Counted from the stretch's first letter, positions 29,059 through 40,283 are shown. The stretch is 64,000 nt of DNA from Massilia yuzhufengensis (GCF_900112225.1 NZ_FOLD01000015.1:58223-122222), one strand, 5' to 3'. The notes: generated from the letters alone by a model not told the origin. Numbers and translations are program-made.

Positions 29059-29493
29059 ATGGCTGAGGTAACTTTCCGTAACCGCGAGGCGCAACGCGGA
29101 TTCACGCTGCTCGAACTGCTGGTCGTGATCGTTATCATCGGCCTGCTCGCCGCCTATGTCGGCCCGAAATATTTCTCGCAGCTGGGCAAATCCGAAGTCA
29201 CCGTCGCCAAGGCCCAGATCGACGCCTTCGACAAGTCGCTCGACACCTACCGCCTCGACACCGGCCGCTATCCGGCCACCGAGGAAGGCCTGAACGCGCT
29301 GATGACGGCGCCGCCGAGCGCGGGCGCCAAATGGAACGGCCCTTACCTCAAGAAGGGTGTGCCCCAGGATCCGTGGGGCCGGGCCTACCAGTACCGCGCG
29401 CCGGGCACCAAGGGCGAGTACGAGATCCTCTCGCTCGGCAAGGACGGCCAGCCGGGCGGCACCGGCGACAACGCCGACATCTCGTCGCAATAA
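29059..29493 (+). CDS. gspG: Type II secretion major pseudopilin GspG-like
   Basis: 144 residues. The prepilin motif RG-FTLLELLVV has the cleavage site after Gly14, Phe15 at +1 and Glu19 at +5. The rest is classical GspG: YFSQLGKSEVTVAKAQIDAFDKSLDTYRLDTGRYP, WNGPYLKKGVPQDPWGRAYQYRAPG and the C-terminal GEYEILSLGKDGQPGGTGDNADI calcium-binding region. It assembles the pseudopilus that pushes substrates through the secretin. It is the first gene of the operon running to 38517. An AAGGAG lies nine bases upstream. Confidence 0.95.
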   Translation: MAEVTFRNREAQRGFTLLELLVVIVIIGLLAAYVGPKYFSQLGKSEVTVAKAQIDAFDKSLDTYRLDTGRYPATEEGLNALMTAPPSAGAKWNGPYLKKGVPQDPWGRAYQYRAPGTKGEYEILSLGKDGQPGGTGDNADISSQ

Positions 29494-29535
29494 GTTTCCT
29501 CCCATCTCCCTTCAGTCAAGCCGGGCACGTTCTTC

Positions 29536-30725
29536 ATGCAGTTTGCCGTACGCACCCTTGCGCCCGACATGTCGATCTCGCGCGTCGTCGTGGATGCCGC
29601 CAGCGCCCTCGAGGCGCGCCGCCAGGTCGAGGCGCGCGGCCTGTTCGTCAGCGCCGTCGAGCCGGCACGCGCCGGCCTGTCCCCGTTCGCCAGGAAGCAG
29701 GGCGGCAAGCTCAATATCGTCCTGTTCAGCCAGGAGCTGCTGGCCCTGCTGAACGCCGGCCTGGGCATCGTCGAGGGCCTCGAGGCCCTGCTCGAAAAGG
29801 AAGCCAGCCCGGGCCCGCGCGGCGTGCTCGAACGCCTGCTCGGCGGCCTGCGCGAAGGCAAGCGCCTTTCCGCCGTGCTGGCTGCCCAGCCGGAGCTGTT
29901 CCCGCCGCTGTACGTGGGCATCGTGCGCGCCGCCGAAGGCACCAGCGACCTGCCGCGCGCACTGACGCGCTACATCGATTACCAGCAGCGCATCGACACC
30001 GTACGCGGCAAGATCGTCAGTGCCTCGATCTACCCGGTGATCCTGCTGATGGTGGGCGGCGGCGTGAGCTCCTTCCTGATCGGCTACGTGGTGCCCAAGT
30101 TCGCCGAGGTCTACCAGGGCGCCGGCCGCTCGCTGCCGTGGATGTCGCAGCTGCTGCTCGACTGGGGCCAATTCGCCTCCAGCCACGGCAGTGCGATCGC
30201 GGTCGCCGCGCTGCTGCTCATTACCGCTGCGGTGGCCGGCGTGCGCCACCTGCTGCGCAGCGGCGGCGTCGCGCGGCTGCTGGCGCGCCTGCCCGGCATC
30301 GGCGAGCGGGCCCGCATCTACGAACTCTCGCGCCTGTACCTCACGCTCGGCATGCTCAGCGAAGGCGGCATCACCATCGTCAATGCCATCGAGACCGTGC
30401 AGCCGATGGTGTCCGGCGCCCTGCGCCGCGGCCTGGCCAGCGCGCGCGCCGCGGTCGAATCGGGCCAGCCGCTGTCGACCGCCTTCGAGGCCAACGGCCT
30501 GACCACGCCGATCTCGCTGCGCATGCTGCGGGTGGGCGAGCGCACCGGCGACATGGGCCCGATGCTGACGCAGTCGGCCGCCTTCTACGACGGCGAGATA
30601 TCGCGCTGGATCGATCGCTTCACCCGCACTTTCGAGCCGCTCTTGATGGCGGCCATCGGCCTGGTGGTGGGCGCCATCGTGGTGCTGCTGTACATGCCGA
30701 TCTTCGACCTGGCCGGAGACATGTC

Positions 30726-30729
<4 letters not shown>
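29536..30729 (+). CDS. gspF: Type II secretion inner-membrane platform protein GspF-like
   Basis: 397 residues. Two repeated T2SSF domains (about 70-195 and 270-392), each with the pattern FSQELLALLNAGLGIVEGLEAL or LYLTLGMLSEGGITIVNAIE, and three TM segments, the last at the C-terminus (LMAAIGLVVGAIVVLLYMPIF). It forms the cytoplasmic-membrane platform that couples the ATPase to pseudopilus assembly. It starts 42 bases after gspG and overlaps the ATPase gene by four bases. Family members also serve type IV pili, but the neighbours favour a type II-like system. Confidence 0.92.
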
Positions 30730-32400
<1,671 letters not shown>

Positions 32401-32408
<8 letters not shown>

Positions 32409-33222
32409 CTGGCCACTCCTGCGCCTAGGGCAATCCCTGCGCCTCGGCATCGCCGCCGATGGACTGGCGCTGCTGCGCGTTGGCGGCTGGCCGAAGGCTG
32501 GCGTCGAGGTGCTGGCGCTGCAGCCGGTCGAGGCGGGCGCGCCGGACGCGCTGGCGATCGGCCTGCGCGCCCTGCTGCTGGAGGCGGCGCCGCGCGGCTG
32601 GCCGCTCAGCGTGGTGCTGGCGGACGAGCTGGTGCGCCTGTGGCAGGTGCCGCCGCCGGCGGGGGCAGCGCGCATCAGCGACCTGCAGGCCGCCGCCGCG
32701 CTGCGCTACCAGGCCCTGTTCGGCACGCTGCCCCAGGACTGGCGCCTCAGCGCCGACTGGGACGCTGCGCGTCCCTTCCTGGCCGCCGCCGTGCCGGAAA
32801 GCCTGCTGGCGCTGCTCGAAGGACTGGCCCGCGAACTGCGCCTGCCCCTGGTGGAAGTGGCGCCCCAGTTCGTCGCCGCCCTGAATGCCTGGCGCCGCGC
32901 GCGCCGGCCCGGCGCCTGGTTCGGCCTGGTGCACGGCGGCGTGCTGTCGATCGCGGCCTACGAAGGCGCGGCGCTGGCCGCGGTGCGCACCGCGGTGATC
33001 CCCGCCGGCGCCGACCGCGACTGGCTGGAAGCCCACGTGGCGCGCGAAGCGCTGCGGGTGGGCGTGGGACGGCCCGAACGGCTGCAACTGTGCGGGGCCG
33101 CGCCAGGCGCCTGGGCCAGTTCGGCGGGCCGCCTGAAATTCGCCTGCACGCTGCTGGAAGACGACAGCGGCAGCGCGCTGCCCCTGCATGTGCGCCTGGC
33201 GCGCACGGGAATCGTGGAATGA
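32401..33222 (+). CDS. PilM/GspL cytoplasmic-domain-like protein
   Basis: 273 residues. It overlaps the ATPase gene by 8 bases and the next gene by 4. No TM segment or signal peptide. The sequence resembles actin-like PilM/GspL cytoplasmic domains: LRLGIAADGLALLRV at the N-terminus, SVVLADELVRLWQVPPP, LRYQALFGTLPQDW and FGLVHGGVLSIAAYE. In type II and type IV systems such a protein binds the ATPase and the small membrane partner that follows. The identity is inferred as much from its place before two single-TM proteins as from sequence. It could also be called MshI-like. Confidence 0.7.
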
Positions 33223-33767
33223 AGCGCACCAACATCGATTTCGCGCCGCGCTCGCTGCGGCGCACCCTGTACCTGACCCCGGGCCGCTTCGCCGGCCTGG
33301 CCTTGCCGGCCATCGTGCTGGGCGCCGTGGCGTTGTCGGAGTTCAGCCGCTACCAGGACGAGCGCGCACAGCTGGCCGCCCTGCAGGCGGCGCTTGCCGC
33401 GCGCTCGGCGGCCGCGCGGCCGGTGGCGCTGGCGGCCCCGTTGAAATCGAGCGTGCCGGAAGCCCAGGCGCAGGCCGTCAACGACGCCGTGATGCAGCTC
33501 AACTTGCCGTGGCGCGACCTGGTCGAGGCGGTGCGCGCGGCCACGCCCGCCGACGTGGCCCTGCTGGCGCTGGAGCCGGACGCCAAGCGCCGCACCCTGC
33601 GCATCACGGCCGAGACCCGCAACAGCGACGACATGCTGGCCTATCTCGCGAAGATGCAGGAGCTGGGCTGGTTCGGGTCGGTGGCGCTGGTGCGCCACGA
33701 GATCGCGGAGCAGGAACCGAACCGGCCGCTGCGCTTCCAGCTCAGCGCCCAGTGGGGTGGACAATGA
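33219..33767 (+). CDS. PilN-like single-TM platform protein
   Basis: 182 residues from ATG 33219, overlapping the previous stop. The N-terminus INFAPRSL-like (NIDFAPRSLRRTLYLTPGRF) resembles the PilN motif that binds PilM. One TM helix follows (GLALPAIVLGAVALSEF), then a periplasmic coiled coil (YQDERAQLAALQAALAARS) and a ferredoxin-like fold. This is the layout of PilN/GspL periplasmic parts. It overlaps the next gene by four bases. It probably forms a heterodimer with the following PilO-like protein. Confidence 0.72.
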   Translation: MKRTNIDFAPRSLRRTLYLTPGRFAGLALPAIVLGAVALSEFSRYQDERAQLAALQAALAARSAAARPVALAAPLKSSVPEAQAQAVNDAVMQLNLPWRDLVEAVRAATPADVALLALEPDAKRRTLRITAETRNSDDMLAYLAKMQELGWFGSVALVRHEIAEQEPNRPLRFQLSAQWGGQ

Positions 33768-34339
33768 AGGCCGCCGCACTGTCGACGCTGTGGCTGCGCG
33801 CGCAGCTGGCGCTGCGCCGGGTCAACCCCGTGATTGCCGGCGCCGTCCTGCTGCTGGCTGCCGCCTTTGCCGCCCTGGCCTGGGTGGCCATGCAGCGGGT
33901 CGGCTTCGACGCGCAGTTCGCCGCCGCGCGCCGCCAGGCCGCCATGCCGGCCCCGCCGCCAGCGGCCGCGGTGGCGGCGCCGCCCACCGCCGACCAGAAC
34001 CTGGCCCATTTCTACAACGCGCTGGGCGATCGCAGCAAGGTCGACCGCCAGCTCAAGACCCTGTTCGCGCTGGCCGAGAAAAACGGCCTGGTGCTGCGCC
34101 AGGGCGAATACCGCAGCAGCTACGACCGCGGCGCCAAACTGACCACTTACCAGCTCAACCTGCCGGTCACGGGCCGCTACGGCGCCATCTGGCAGTTCGC
34201 CTTCGACGCGCTGCGCGCGGTGCCGCATGCCTCGCTCGACGACGTGAGCTTTCGCCGCGACGCCATCGGCCTCGATACGGTGGACGCGCGCCTGCGCATG
34301 ACGCTCTACCTGTCGGCCACGCCGGGAGTGCCGCGATGA
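33764..34339 (+). CDS. PilO/GspM-like single-TM protein
   Basis: 191 residues. Short cytoplasmic N-terminus, one TM helix (VIAGAVLLLAAAFAALAWVAM), an Ala/Pro-rich linker (AAMPAPPPAAAVAAPP), then a ferredoxin-like periplasmic domain with LKTLFALAEKNGLVLRQGEYRSS and YQLNLPVTGRYGAIWQFAFDAL, the latter close to the PilO pattern where the chain meets the inner-membrane ring. The start overlaps the upstream stop (ATGA) and the end overlaps the next gene in the same way. Assigned from layout and operon order. Confidence 0.72.
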   Translation: MKAAALSTLWLRAQLALRRVNPVIAGAVLLLAAAFAALAWVAMQRVGFDAQFAAARRQAAMPAPPPAAAVAAPPTADQNLAHFYNALGDRSKVDRQLKTLFALAEKNGLVLRQGEYRSSYDRGAKLTTYQLNLPVTGRYGAIWQFAFDALRAVPHASLDDVSFRRDAIGLDTVDARLRMTLYLSATPGVPR

Positions 34340-34875
34340 AGCCGCGCCACCTCGCCATGGCCGCCGCGCTGGCGCTGGCCGCGGGCCTGGTCGCGTTTGG
34401 CGACAATGCGCCCGAGGATGCCGTGGCCGAAGCGGTCGTGCGCGAGCCGGCGCCTGCCGGTCCTGCCGCAGCTGCGGCGGCGCCGGTTGCCAAGGAAAAG
34501 GGCGTCGCCATCCTGCGCCTGGTGCCGCGCGAGATCCTGATCGGCGATGGCGGCGACCGCTTCGGGCAGGGGGCGGACGCGGTGTTCGCGCGCCAGGACT
34601 GGACCCCGCCACCGCCACCGCCGCCGCCGCCGGAACCCGTGGCGCCGCCGCCGCCGCCCACCGCGCCGCCGCTGCCCTTCACCTTCATCGGCAAGTCGCT
34701 GCAGGACGGGACCTGGGAAATCTACCTCGCGCGCGGCGAGCGCACCTATTCCGTCCGCAACGACACGGTCATCGAGGGTACTTACCGGGTCGACGCCATC
34801 AGGCCGCCGGTACTGACCCTGACCTACCTGCCGCTGAACCAGGTTCAGCAACTCAATATTGGAGTATTCGACTGA
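34336..34875 (+). CDS. GspC/PilP-like periplasmic connector
   Basis: 179 residues. The N-terminal segment (HLAMAAALALAAGLVAFG) is a TM anchor or uncleaved signal. A linker with a run of prolines (residues about 90-118) leads to a compact C-terminal beta domain (FTFIGKSLQDGTWEIYLARGERTYSV and IEGTYRVDAIRPPVLTLTYLPLNQVQQLNIG). This layout, linker then homology-region beta domain, matches GspC/PilP proteins that contact the secretin. It overlaps the secretin gene by one base, which supports the role. Some annotation schemes call relatives secretion system X proteins. The name is not decisive. Confidence 0.68.
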   Translation: MKPRHLAMAAALALAAGLVAFGDNAPEDAVAEAVVREPAPAGPAAAAAAPVAKEKGVAILRLVPREILIGDGGDRFGQGADAVFARQDWTPPPPPPPPPEPVAPPPPPTAPPLPFTFIGKSLQDGTWEIYLARGERTYSVRNDTVIEGTYRVDAIRPPVLTLTYLPLNQVQQLNIGVFD

Positions 34876-36920
34876 TGGTTCGTTTCCGGACGCATTCCGT
34901 GCACACCGTGCTGGGCGCCGCCCTCGCGGCGGTGCTGCTCGCCGGCTGTGCAGGGCAGGCCGCCTACCAGGAAGGCAACGCGCTCGTTGCACGGGACCAG
35001 GTCGCGGCCGGGCTGGTGAAATACCAGGAGGCGGTGGCCGCCGACCCCAGCAACGCCCAGTACAAGTCGGCCTACCTGCGCGCGCGCGACAGCGCAGCCG
35101 CGCGCCTGCTCGGCCAGGCCGAGAGCGCGCTGGCCGCCGGCCAGGCCGAACCGGCGCTGCAGGACTACCGCCGCGTACTGGCCTTCGACCCGGCCAACGA
35201 GCGGGCCCGCGCCGGCCTGCGCCAGGTCGAGGCCGACCGCCGCCACGCCGCCATGCTCGAGGCGGCGCGCGCCGCCTTCGAGCGCAGCGAACTCGATACC
35301 GCGCGCCAGAAGCTGGCCGCGATCCTGTCCGAACGCCCGGGCCACGAGCCGGCCCGCCTGCTGCTGCTGGAAGTGGACCAGAAGGCGGCCGAGGCGCCGG
35401 CCGGCGAAGCCCAGCTGGCCGCGGCCTTCCGCAAGCCGATCAGCCTGGAATTCCGCGACGCCCCCCTGAAGCAGGTGTTCGAGATCATTTCGCGTCATTC
35501 AGGCCTGAACTTCGTGTTCGACAAGGACGTCAAGGCCGACCAGCGCACCTCGATCTTCCTGAAGAACAGCACCGTGGAAGCGGCGGTGTACTACCTGCTC
35601 ATGACCAACCAGCTCGAGCGCCAGGTCATGGACGGCAATACCATCCTGATCTACCCGAACGTGGCGGCCAAGCTGAAGGAATACCAGGAGATGACGGTCA
35701 AGACCTTCTTCCTGGCCAATGCCGACGCCAAGAACATCGCCAATACCTTCAAGACCATCCTCAAGTCGCGCGACGTGGTGGTGGACGAAAAGCTCAACCT
35801 GGTGATCCTGCGCGACAGCCCGGAAGCGGTGCGCGTGGCCACCCAGCTGGTGGCGCTGCAGGACGTGCCGGAACCGGAAGTCATGCTCGACGTCGAGGTG
35901 CTGGAGATCAAGCGCAGCCGCATCATGGACCTCGGCATCGCCTGGCCCACCTCGGTCTCGTTCGCGCCGCTGGCCGCGCTCGACGGCGCGCCGCTGACCA
36001 TCGACCAGCTGCGCGGCCTGAATCGCGGCAACGTCGGGGTGATCAGCGACCTCACCGCCACCGTCAACGCCAACAAGACCGACGGCGACTCCAACACCCT
36101 GGCCAACCCGCGCATCCGGGTGCGCAACAAGGAAAAGGCCAAGGTCGTCATCGGCGACAAGATTCCGAACATCTCGACCACGATCTCGTCGGGCGTGGGC
36201 GGCTTCGCCTCGGAATCGGTGAACTATGTCGACGTGGGCCTGACGCTCAACGTGGAGCCGACCATTTACCTGAACAATGAAGTGGCGATCCGGATCTCGC
36301 TGGAAGTGAGCACGCTGGGCGAATCGGTGACCACCCGCTCGGGTACCGTGGCCTACCGCATCGGTACCCGCTCGGCCACCACGCTGCTGCAATTGAAGGA
36401 CGGCGAGAACCAGGTGCTGGCTGGCCTGATCAGCAACGAAGACCGTTCCAGCGGCAGCAAGGTGCCGGGCATCGGCGACCTGCCGATCGTCGGCCGCCTG
36501 TTCGGCAGCACCCGCGACCAGAACGACCGCACCGAGATCGTGCTGTCGATCACGCCGCGCCTGGTGCGCACCGTGCAGCGCCCGGCGGCCAGCCTGTCCG
36601 AGTTCGGCGCCGGCACCGAGGCCAGCTTCCGCCGCCGTCCGGACACCACGGTGCGCGCACCGGTGCAGCTGCCGGCCAGCCCCGCCGCTGCCGCCGTCGT
36701 ACGTGCCACGGCTGCCCCGGCTGCCCCAGGCAGCCCGGTGGTGCCGGCGCCGGCACCGGTGGGCACCCCGGCCGCACCGGTGTCGGTGCCGCCCTCGCAG
36801 CTGCCGGTCACGCCGCAAACCGGTTCGCCGGCGTCCGGCCCACCGCCGGCCAGCAATCCGCCGCTGGAAGTCACGCCCGTCCCGCCGCCGCCGCCGGCCA
36901 ATCCGCCGACGCAGCAATGA
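34875..36920 (+). CDS. gspD: Secretin (GspD/PilQ family) with N-terminal TPR-like region
   Basis: 681 residues. Lipoprotein signal with lipobox LLAGC, Cys25. Residues about 30-170 form TPR-like helices (YQEGNALVARDQVAAGLVKYQEA, AAGQAEPALQDYRRVLAFDPANERA), an addition absent from canonical GspD. Secretin N-domains start with LEFRDAPLKQVFEIISRHSGLNFVFD near residue 190. The secretin core holds VMLDVEVLEIKRSR, GDKIPNIS and LNVEPTIYLNNEVAIRISLEVS, and ends near residue 560 with PGIGDLPIVGRLFG and TEIVLSITPRLVR. A Pro/Ala-rich tail of about 100 residues follows. It forms the outer-membrane channel. The tail may bind peptidoglycan or be cleaved, which is speculation. Confidence 0.93.
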   Translation: MVRFRTHSVHTVLGAALAAVLLAGCAGQAAYQEGNALVARDQVAAGLVKYQEAVAADPSNAQYKSAYLRARDSAAARLLGQAESALAAGQAEPALQDYRRVLAFDPANERARAGLRQVEADRRHAAMLEAARAAFERSELDTARQKLAAILSERPGHEPARLLLLEVDQKAAEAPAGEAQLAAAFRKPISLEFRDAPLKQVFEIISRHSGLNFVFDKDVKADQRTSIFLKNSTVEAAVYYLLMTNQLERQVMDGNTILIYPNVAAKLKEYQEMTVKTFFLANADAKNIANTFKTILKSRDVVVDEKLNLVILRDSPEAVRVATQLVALQDVPEPEVMLDVEVLEIKRSRIMDLGIAWPTSVSFAPLAALDGAPLTIDQLRGLNRGNVGVISDLTATVNANKTDGDSNTLANPRIRVRNKEKAKVVIGDKIPNISTTISSGVGGFASESVNYVDVGLTLNVEPTIYLNNEVAIRISLEVSTLGESVTTRSGTVAYRIGTRSATTLLQLKDGENQVLAGLISNEDRSSGSKVPGIGDLPIVGRLFGSTRDQNDRTEIVLSITPRLVRTVQRPAASLSEFGAGTEASFRRRPDTTVRAPVQLPASPAAAAVVRATAAPAAPGSPVVPAPAPVGTPAAPVSVPPSQLPVTPQTGSPASGPPPASNPPLEVTPVPPPPPANPPTQQ

Positions 36921-37390
36921 ACCCAAGGCGCGGCTTCACGCTGATCGAACTGCTGGTGACGCTGGCGATCCTGGCCCTGCTGGGAATGCTGGCGCTGCCG
37001 GTGGCCCAGGTCACGTCGCAGCGCCGCGACGAGGCCGAGCTGCGCCGCTCGCTGCGCGAGATCCGCACCGGCATCGACGCCTTCAAGAAGGCCGGCGACG
37101 AAGGCCGCGTGGCCCGCATCGTGGGCGGCAGCGGCTATCCGCCGCGTCTCGAGATGCTGGTCGAGGGCGTGCGCGACCTGCGCAGTCCGAAAGGCGCCAA
37201 GATCTACTTCATGCGGCGCCTGCCGCGCGACCCCTTCCATCCGGATCCGTCCGTGGCCGACGCCGCCACCTGGGGCAAGCGCAGCTACGCCAGCGAGCCG
37301 GACGAACCGCGCGAGGGCGACGACGTCTACGACGTGTATTCGGTCTCGGAGAAGCCCGGCCTGAACGGCATTCCCTACAATAAGTGGTGA
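36917..37390 (+). CDS. Minor pseudopilin
   Basis: 157 residues, ATG overlapping the secretin stop. Prepilin peptidase site RRG-FTLIELLVTLAI with Gly6, Phe7 and Glu11 (+5). The soluble part has EAELRRSLREIRTGIDAFKKAGDEGRV and YFMRRLPRDPFHPDPSV, the usual GspG-like loop, but no calcium-site tail. It is therefore a GspG-fold minor pseudopilin of this machine. It overlaps or abuts the next pseudopilin gene. The exact GspH/I/J equivalent cannot be assigned. Confidence 0.85.
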   Translation: MNPRRGFTLIELLVTLAILALLGMLALPVAQVTSQRRDEAELRRSLREIRTGIDAFKKAGDEGRVARIVGGSGYPPRLEMLVEGVRDLRSPKGAKIYFMRRLPRDPFHPDPSVADAATWGKRSYASEPDEPREGDDVYDVYSVSEKPGLNGIPYNKW

Positions 37391-37395
37391 GCACC

Positions 37396-37782
37396 ATGCC
37401 AAGTTATCTCCGGCGCCTGCGCGCCTTCACGCTGATCGAACTGCTGGTGGTGCTGGGCATCGTGGCCCTGCTGCTCACGCTCGCGGTGCCGCGCTTCTTT
37501 CCCAGCATCGACAGCACGAAGGAGACCATCCTGGCCGAGAACCTGCGCAACACGCGCGCCATCATCGACCAGTTCCATGCCGACACCGGGCGCTATCCGG
37601 AGTCGCTGGAACAGCTGGTGGAAAAGAAGTACCTGCGCGAGCTGCCGATGGATCCGGTGCTGGAGAGCCGCGAAGGCTGGGTCGTCGAGCCGCCGCCGGA
37701 AGGCGAGCAGGGAGCGGTCGGGAACGTCAGGAGCGGCGCGCCCGGCAACGACCGCAAGGGCCGCGCCTACGCGGAGTGGTAG
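37396..37782 (+). CDS. Minor pseudopilin with Ala at the cleavage site
   Basis: 128 residues from ATG 37396, with GGTGAG just upstream. GTG codons at 37384 and 37387 are possible starts, the latter overlapping the previous stop. The prepilin motif reads RLRA-FTLIELLVVLGI, with Ala instead of Gly before the cleavage site and Glu at +5. The soluble part has ETILAENLRNTRAIIDQFHADTGRYPESLEQLVEKKYLRELPMDPV, a GspG-type fold. Whether Ala lowers processing is untested. The adjacent gene follows the stop with no gap. Confidence 0.82.
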   Translation: MPSYLRRLRAFTLIELLVVLGIVALLLTLAVPRFFPSIDSTKETILAENLRNTRAIIDQFHADTGRYPESLEQLVEKKYLRELPMDPVLESREGWVVEPPPEGEQGAVGNVRSGAPGNDRKGRAYAEW

Positions 37783-38517
37783 ATGGAACAGCGGCGCCGC
37801 CAGGCGGGCTTCACCTACCTCGGCCTGATCATCTTCGTGTTCATCGTCGGCCTGGTCGGCGCGGCGACCCTGAAGGCCGGGGCCCTGCTCGAGCGCGCCC
37901 AGCGTGAAACCGAACTGCTGGAAATCGGCGCGCAGTTCAGCGCCGCGCTCAAGAGCTATGCCGACGCCACCCCGCGCGGCCAGCCGCCCCAGCCCCTGAG
38001 CCTGCAGGAACTGCTGCGCGATACCCGTTTCCCGACCCCGCGCCGCCACCTGCGCAAGATCTTCGTCGACCCGGTGAGCGGCAAGGCCGAGTGGGGCATC
38101 GTGTCGGCCGGGGAGGGCGGGCGCATCCTGGGCGTGCACAGCCTGTCGCAGGTGCCGCCGCTCAAGCAGGCCAGGTTCGACGAGCGCTTCCCGAATTTCG
38201 AGAACCGCGAGCACATCGCGCAGTGGAAGTTCATGGCCACCGGCCAGGGCGCGGCGCCCGCCCCGCTGCAGCCACCGGGGACGCTGGCGCCGGTCACCAT
38301 GGCGCCACCGCCGGAGCAGCCGGCCGGCCCGGTGGCCGCACCGGTGGCGCCGCAGGCGCCGATGCAGGAACTGGCCCCGCCACCGCGCGAGCCGGAACCC
38401 GAAGCCGAGCCCGAGCCCGAGCCGCAGGAGGAGCCGCCGCAGGAGCCGCCAGCCGAGGAAGACAAGGACAAGGACAAGCCGAAGGAGCCGCCGCCGGCCC
38501 AGGATTCCGGGCGTTGA
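37783..38517 (+). CDS. Minor pseudopilin with acidic proline-rich tail
   Basis: 244 residues. Prepilin-like motif AG-FTYLGLIIFVFIVGLV with Gly9 and Phe10. Position +5 is Gly rather than Glu, as in tip pseudopilins that lack the +5 acid. The soluble domain (about 40-150) has LLRDTRFPTPRRHLRKIFVDPVSGKAEWG. The last 75 residues are low complexity: an Ala/Pro part, then repeated Pro-Glu and Asp-Lys-Asp-Lys with an acidic bias. It is the last gene of the operon and ends six bases from the convergent murJ stop, leaving no room for a terminator between them. Confidence 0.8.
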   Translation: MEQRRRQAGFTYLGLIIFVFIVGLVGAATLKAGALLERAQRETELLEIGAQFSAALKSYADATPRGQPPQPLSLQELLRDTRFPTPRRHLRKIFVDPVSGKAEWGIVSAGEGGRILGVHSLSQVPPLKQARFDERFPNFENREHIAQWKFMATGQGAAPAPLQPPGTLAPVTMAPPPEQPAGPVAAPVAPQAPMQELAPPPREPEPEAEPEPEPQEEPPQEPPAEEDKDKDKPKEPPPAQDSGR

Positions 38518-38523
38518 AGCGGC

Positions 38524-40074
38524 TTACTTGGCGCGGCGCTTGAAGTCGCGCGGGCGGAAGCCCAGCGCCAGCAGCACGGCAAAATAGGCCACCGCGGCGG
38601 CGCCGATGATCGCCACCAGCGCGCCCCCGCGCAGCAGCGGCGTGGCGCGCAGCGCGATCCAGTCGAACTGGGCCTGGCCGAACCAGCACACCACGCCCAT
38701 TACGGCGGCTGCCGCCACCAGCTTGAAGAAGAAGGCGCCCCAGCCCGCCTGCGGCACGTAGATTTTGCGCCGGCGCAGGCCGGTGTACAGGAACAGCGCA
38801 TTGATGCAGGCGCCCACGCCGATCGACAGCGCCAGGCCGGCCACGCCGAACAGCGGCACGAACACCAGGTTCATCAGCTGGGTCACGACCAGCACGCCGA
38901 CCGCGATCTTGACCGGGGTGCGCACTTCCTGGCGCGCGAAGAAGGCCGGCGCCAGGGTCTTGACCAGGATGAAGCCGAGCAGGCCGGCGCTGTAGGCCAT
39001 CAATGGCATCGACGAGGCGGCGACGTCGCGCGCGTTGAAGGCGCCGTAGTGGAACAGGGTGGCGATCATGGGCGTGGCCAGGGTGGCCATGCCGACCGCC
39101 GCGGGAATGGCCAGCAGGAAGGTCAGGCGCAGGCCCCAGTCGAGCAGGGACGAGTATTCCTGGGTGTCGCCTTCGGTATTGGCCTTGGCCAGGCCGGGCA
39201 GCAGGATGGTGCCCAGCGCCACGCCGAGCAGCGCGGTGGGCAGTTCCATCAGGCGGTCGGCGTACTGCAGCGCGGTGACGGCGCCTGCGGCCAGGCCGGC
39301 GGCGATGGTGGTGTTGATCAGGAGGCTGATCTGGGCCGCGGCCACCGCGAACACGGCCGGCCCCATCTTGCCCAGCATGCGGTGCACCCCGGCGTTGCGC
39401 AGGCCGGTGAGGGGATTGATCGACAGGCGCGGCAGCATGCCCAGCTTGATCAGCGAGGGCAGCTGGATCGCCACCTGCGCCAGTCCGCCGATGCACACGC
39501 CCACCGCCATCGCATAGATCGGCTGTGCGAAGTAATCGGCCAGCACCAGCGCCGAGACGATGAACGACAGGTTCAGCAGCACCGGTGTGAAGGCCGGTAT
39601 CTTGAACTGGCGCCAGGTATTGAGGATGCCGCTGGCCAGCGCCACGAAGGCCATGCAGGCGATGTAGGGGAACATCATGCGCGTCATGACCACGGCGGCA
39701 TCGAACGCCGCCGGCTCGCGCTGCAGGCCGCCGCCGATCCACAGGATCAGCACCGGGGCGGCGACGATGCCCAGGATACTGGTGAGCACGGTGGCCCAGA
39801 CCAGCACCGTGGCGACATGGTCGACCAGGGTCTTGGTGGCGTCCTGCCCATGTTTGGTCTTGTATTCGGTAAGGATGGGCACGAAGGCCTGCGAGAAGGC
39901 GCCCTCGGCAAACAGGCGGCGCAGCAGGTTCGGCAGGCGGAACGCGATATTGAAGGCGTCGGTGAAATTCGAGGTGCCGAAGGTGGCCGCGAACAGGCTT
40001 TCGCGCAGCAGGCCGGTGACGCGGGACACCATGGTCATGCTGGAAATGGCGGCGAGGGTACGGAGCAGGTTCAT
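38524..40074 (-). CDS. murJ: Lipid II flippase MurJ
   Basis: 516 residues with about 14 hydrophobic segments. The N-terminus MNLLRTLAAISSMTMVSRVTGLLRE and FRLPNLLRRLFAEGAFSQAFVP are diagnostic of MurJ (MviN). The later LAPAFFARQEVRTPVKIAVGV with the charged Arg/Lys cavity residues also fits. It exports lipid II across the inner membrane for peptidoglycan synthesis. It is divergent from rpsT and convergent with the secretion operon. No regulatory signal was seen at its start. Confidence 0.96.
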   Translation of the reverse strand: MNLLRTLAAISSMTMVSRVTGLLRESLFAATFGTSNFTDAFNIAFRLPNLLRRLFAEGAFSQAFVPILTEYKTKHGQDATKTLVDHVATVLVWATVLTSILGIVAAPVLILWIGGGLQREPAAFDAAVVMTRMMFPYIACMAFVALASGILNTWRQFKIPAFTPVLLNLSFIVSALVLADYFAQPIYAMAVGVCIGGLAQVAIQLPSLIKLGMLPRLSINPLTGLRNAGVHRMLGKMGPAVFAVAAAQISLLINTTIAAGLAAGAVTALQYADRLMELPTALLGVALGTILLPGLAKANTEGDTQEYSSLLDWGLRLTFLLAIPAAVGMATLATPMIATLFHYGAFNARDVAASSMPLMAYSAGLLGFILVKTLAPAFFARQEVRTPVKIAVGVLVVTQLMNLVFVPLFGVAGLALSIGVGACINALFLYTGLRRRKIYVPQAGWGAFFFKLVAAAAVMGVVCWFGQAQFDWIALRATPLLRGGALVAIIGAAAVAYFAVLLALGFRPRDFKRRAK

Positions 40075-40140
40075 GGCCGGGGATTATACTTGGGCAACAC
40101 TCTCGCACGTGGGCGGCGGCGACAATTATTCATTCATGAA

Positions 40141-40169
40141 TTGCCATGACGGGTTTCCTTCGCTATAAT
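40141..40169 (+). promoter_or_regulatory. Sigma-70 promoter of rpsT
   Basis: TTGCCA at 40141 and a perfect TATAAT at 40164 are spaced by 17 bases in the gap between divergent murJ and rpsT. The start would be near 40176, giving a leader of about 108 bases. Confidence 0.8.
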
Positions 40170-40283
40170 CGTGGGCTGTACTGAATTCTGTTAGCAGACA
40201 CGAATCGTTGGGCAGGCGTCGAAGGCGCCAGTTTCACTCGCGAATGTTTGCAAACGCAACTTGACCCCGATTTAGGAAATTTC

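Noticed and set aside
38290..38517. Pro/Glu/Lys-rich tail as a frameshift artefact
   Set aside because: The frame stays open from a normal pseudopilin domain to a stop six bases from murJ, with repeated GAGCCC/GAGCCG-type codons consistent with a genuine low-complexity tail.
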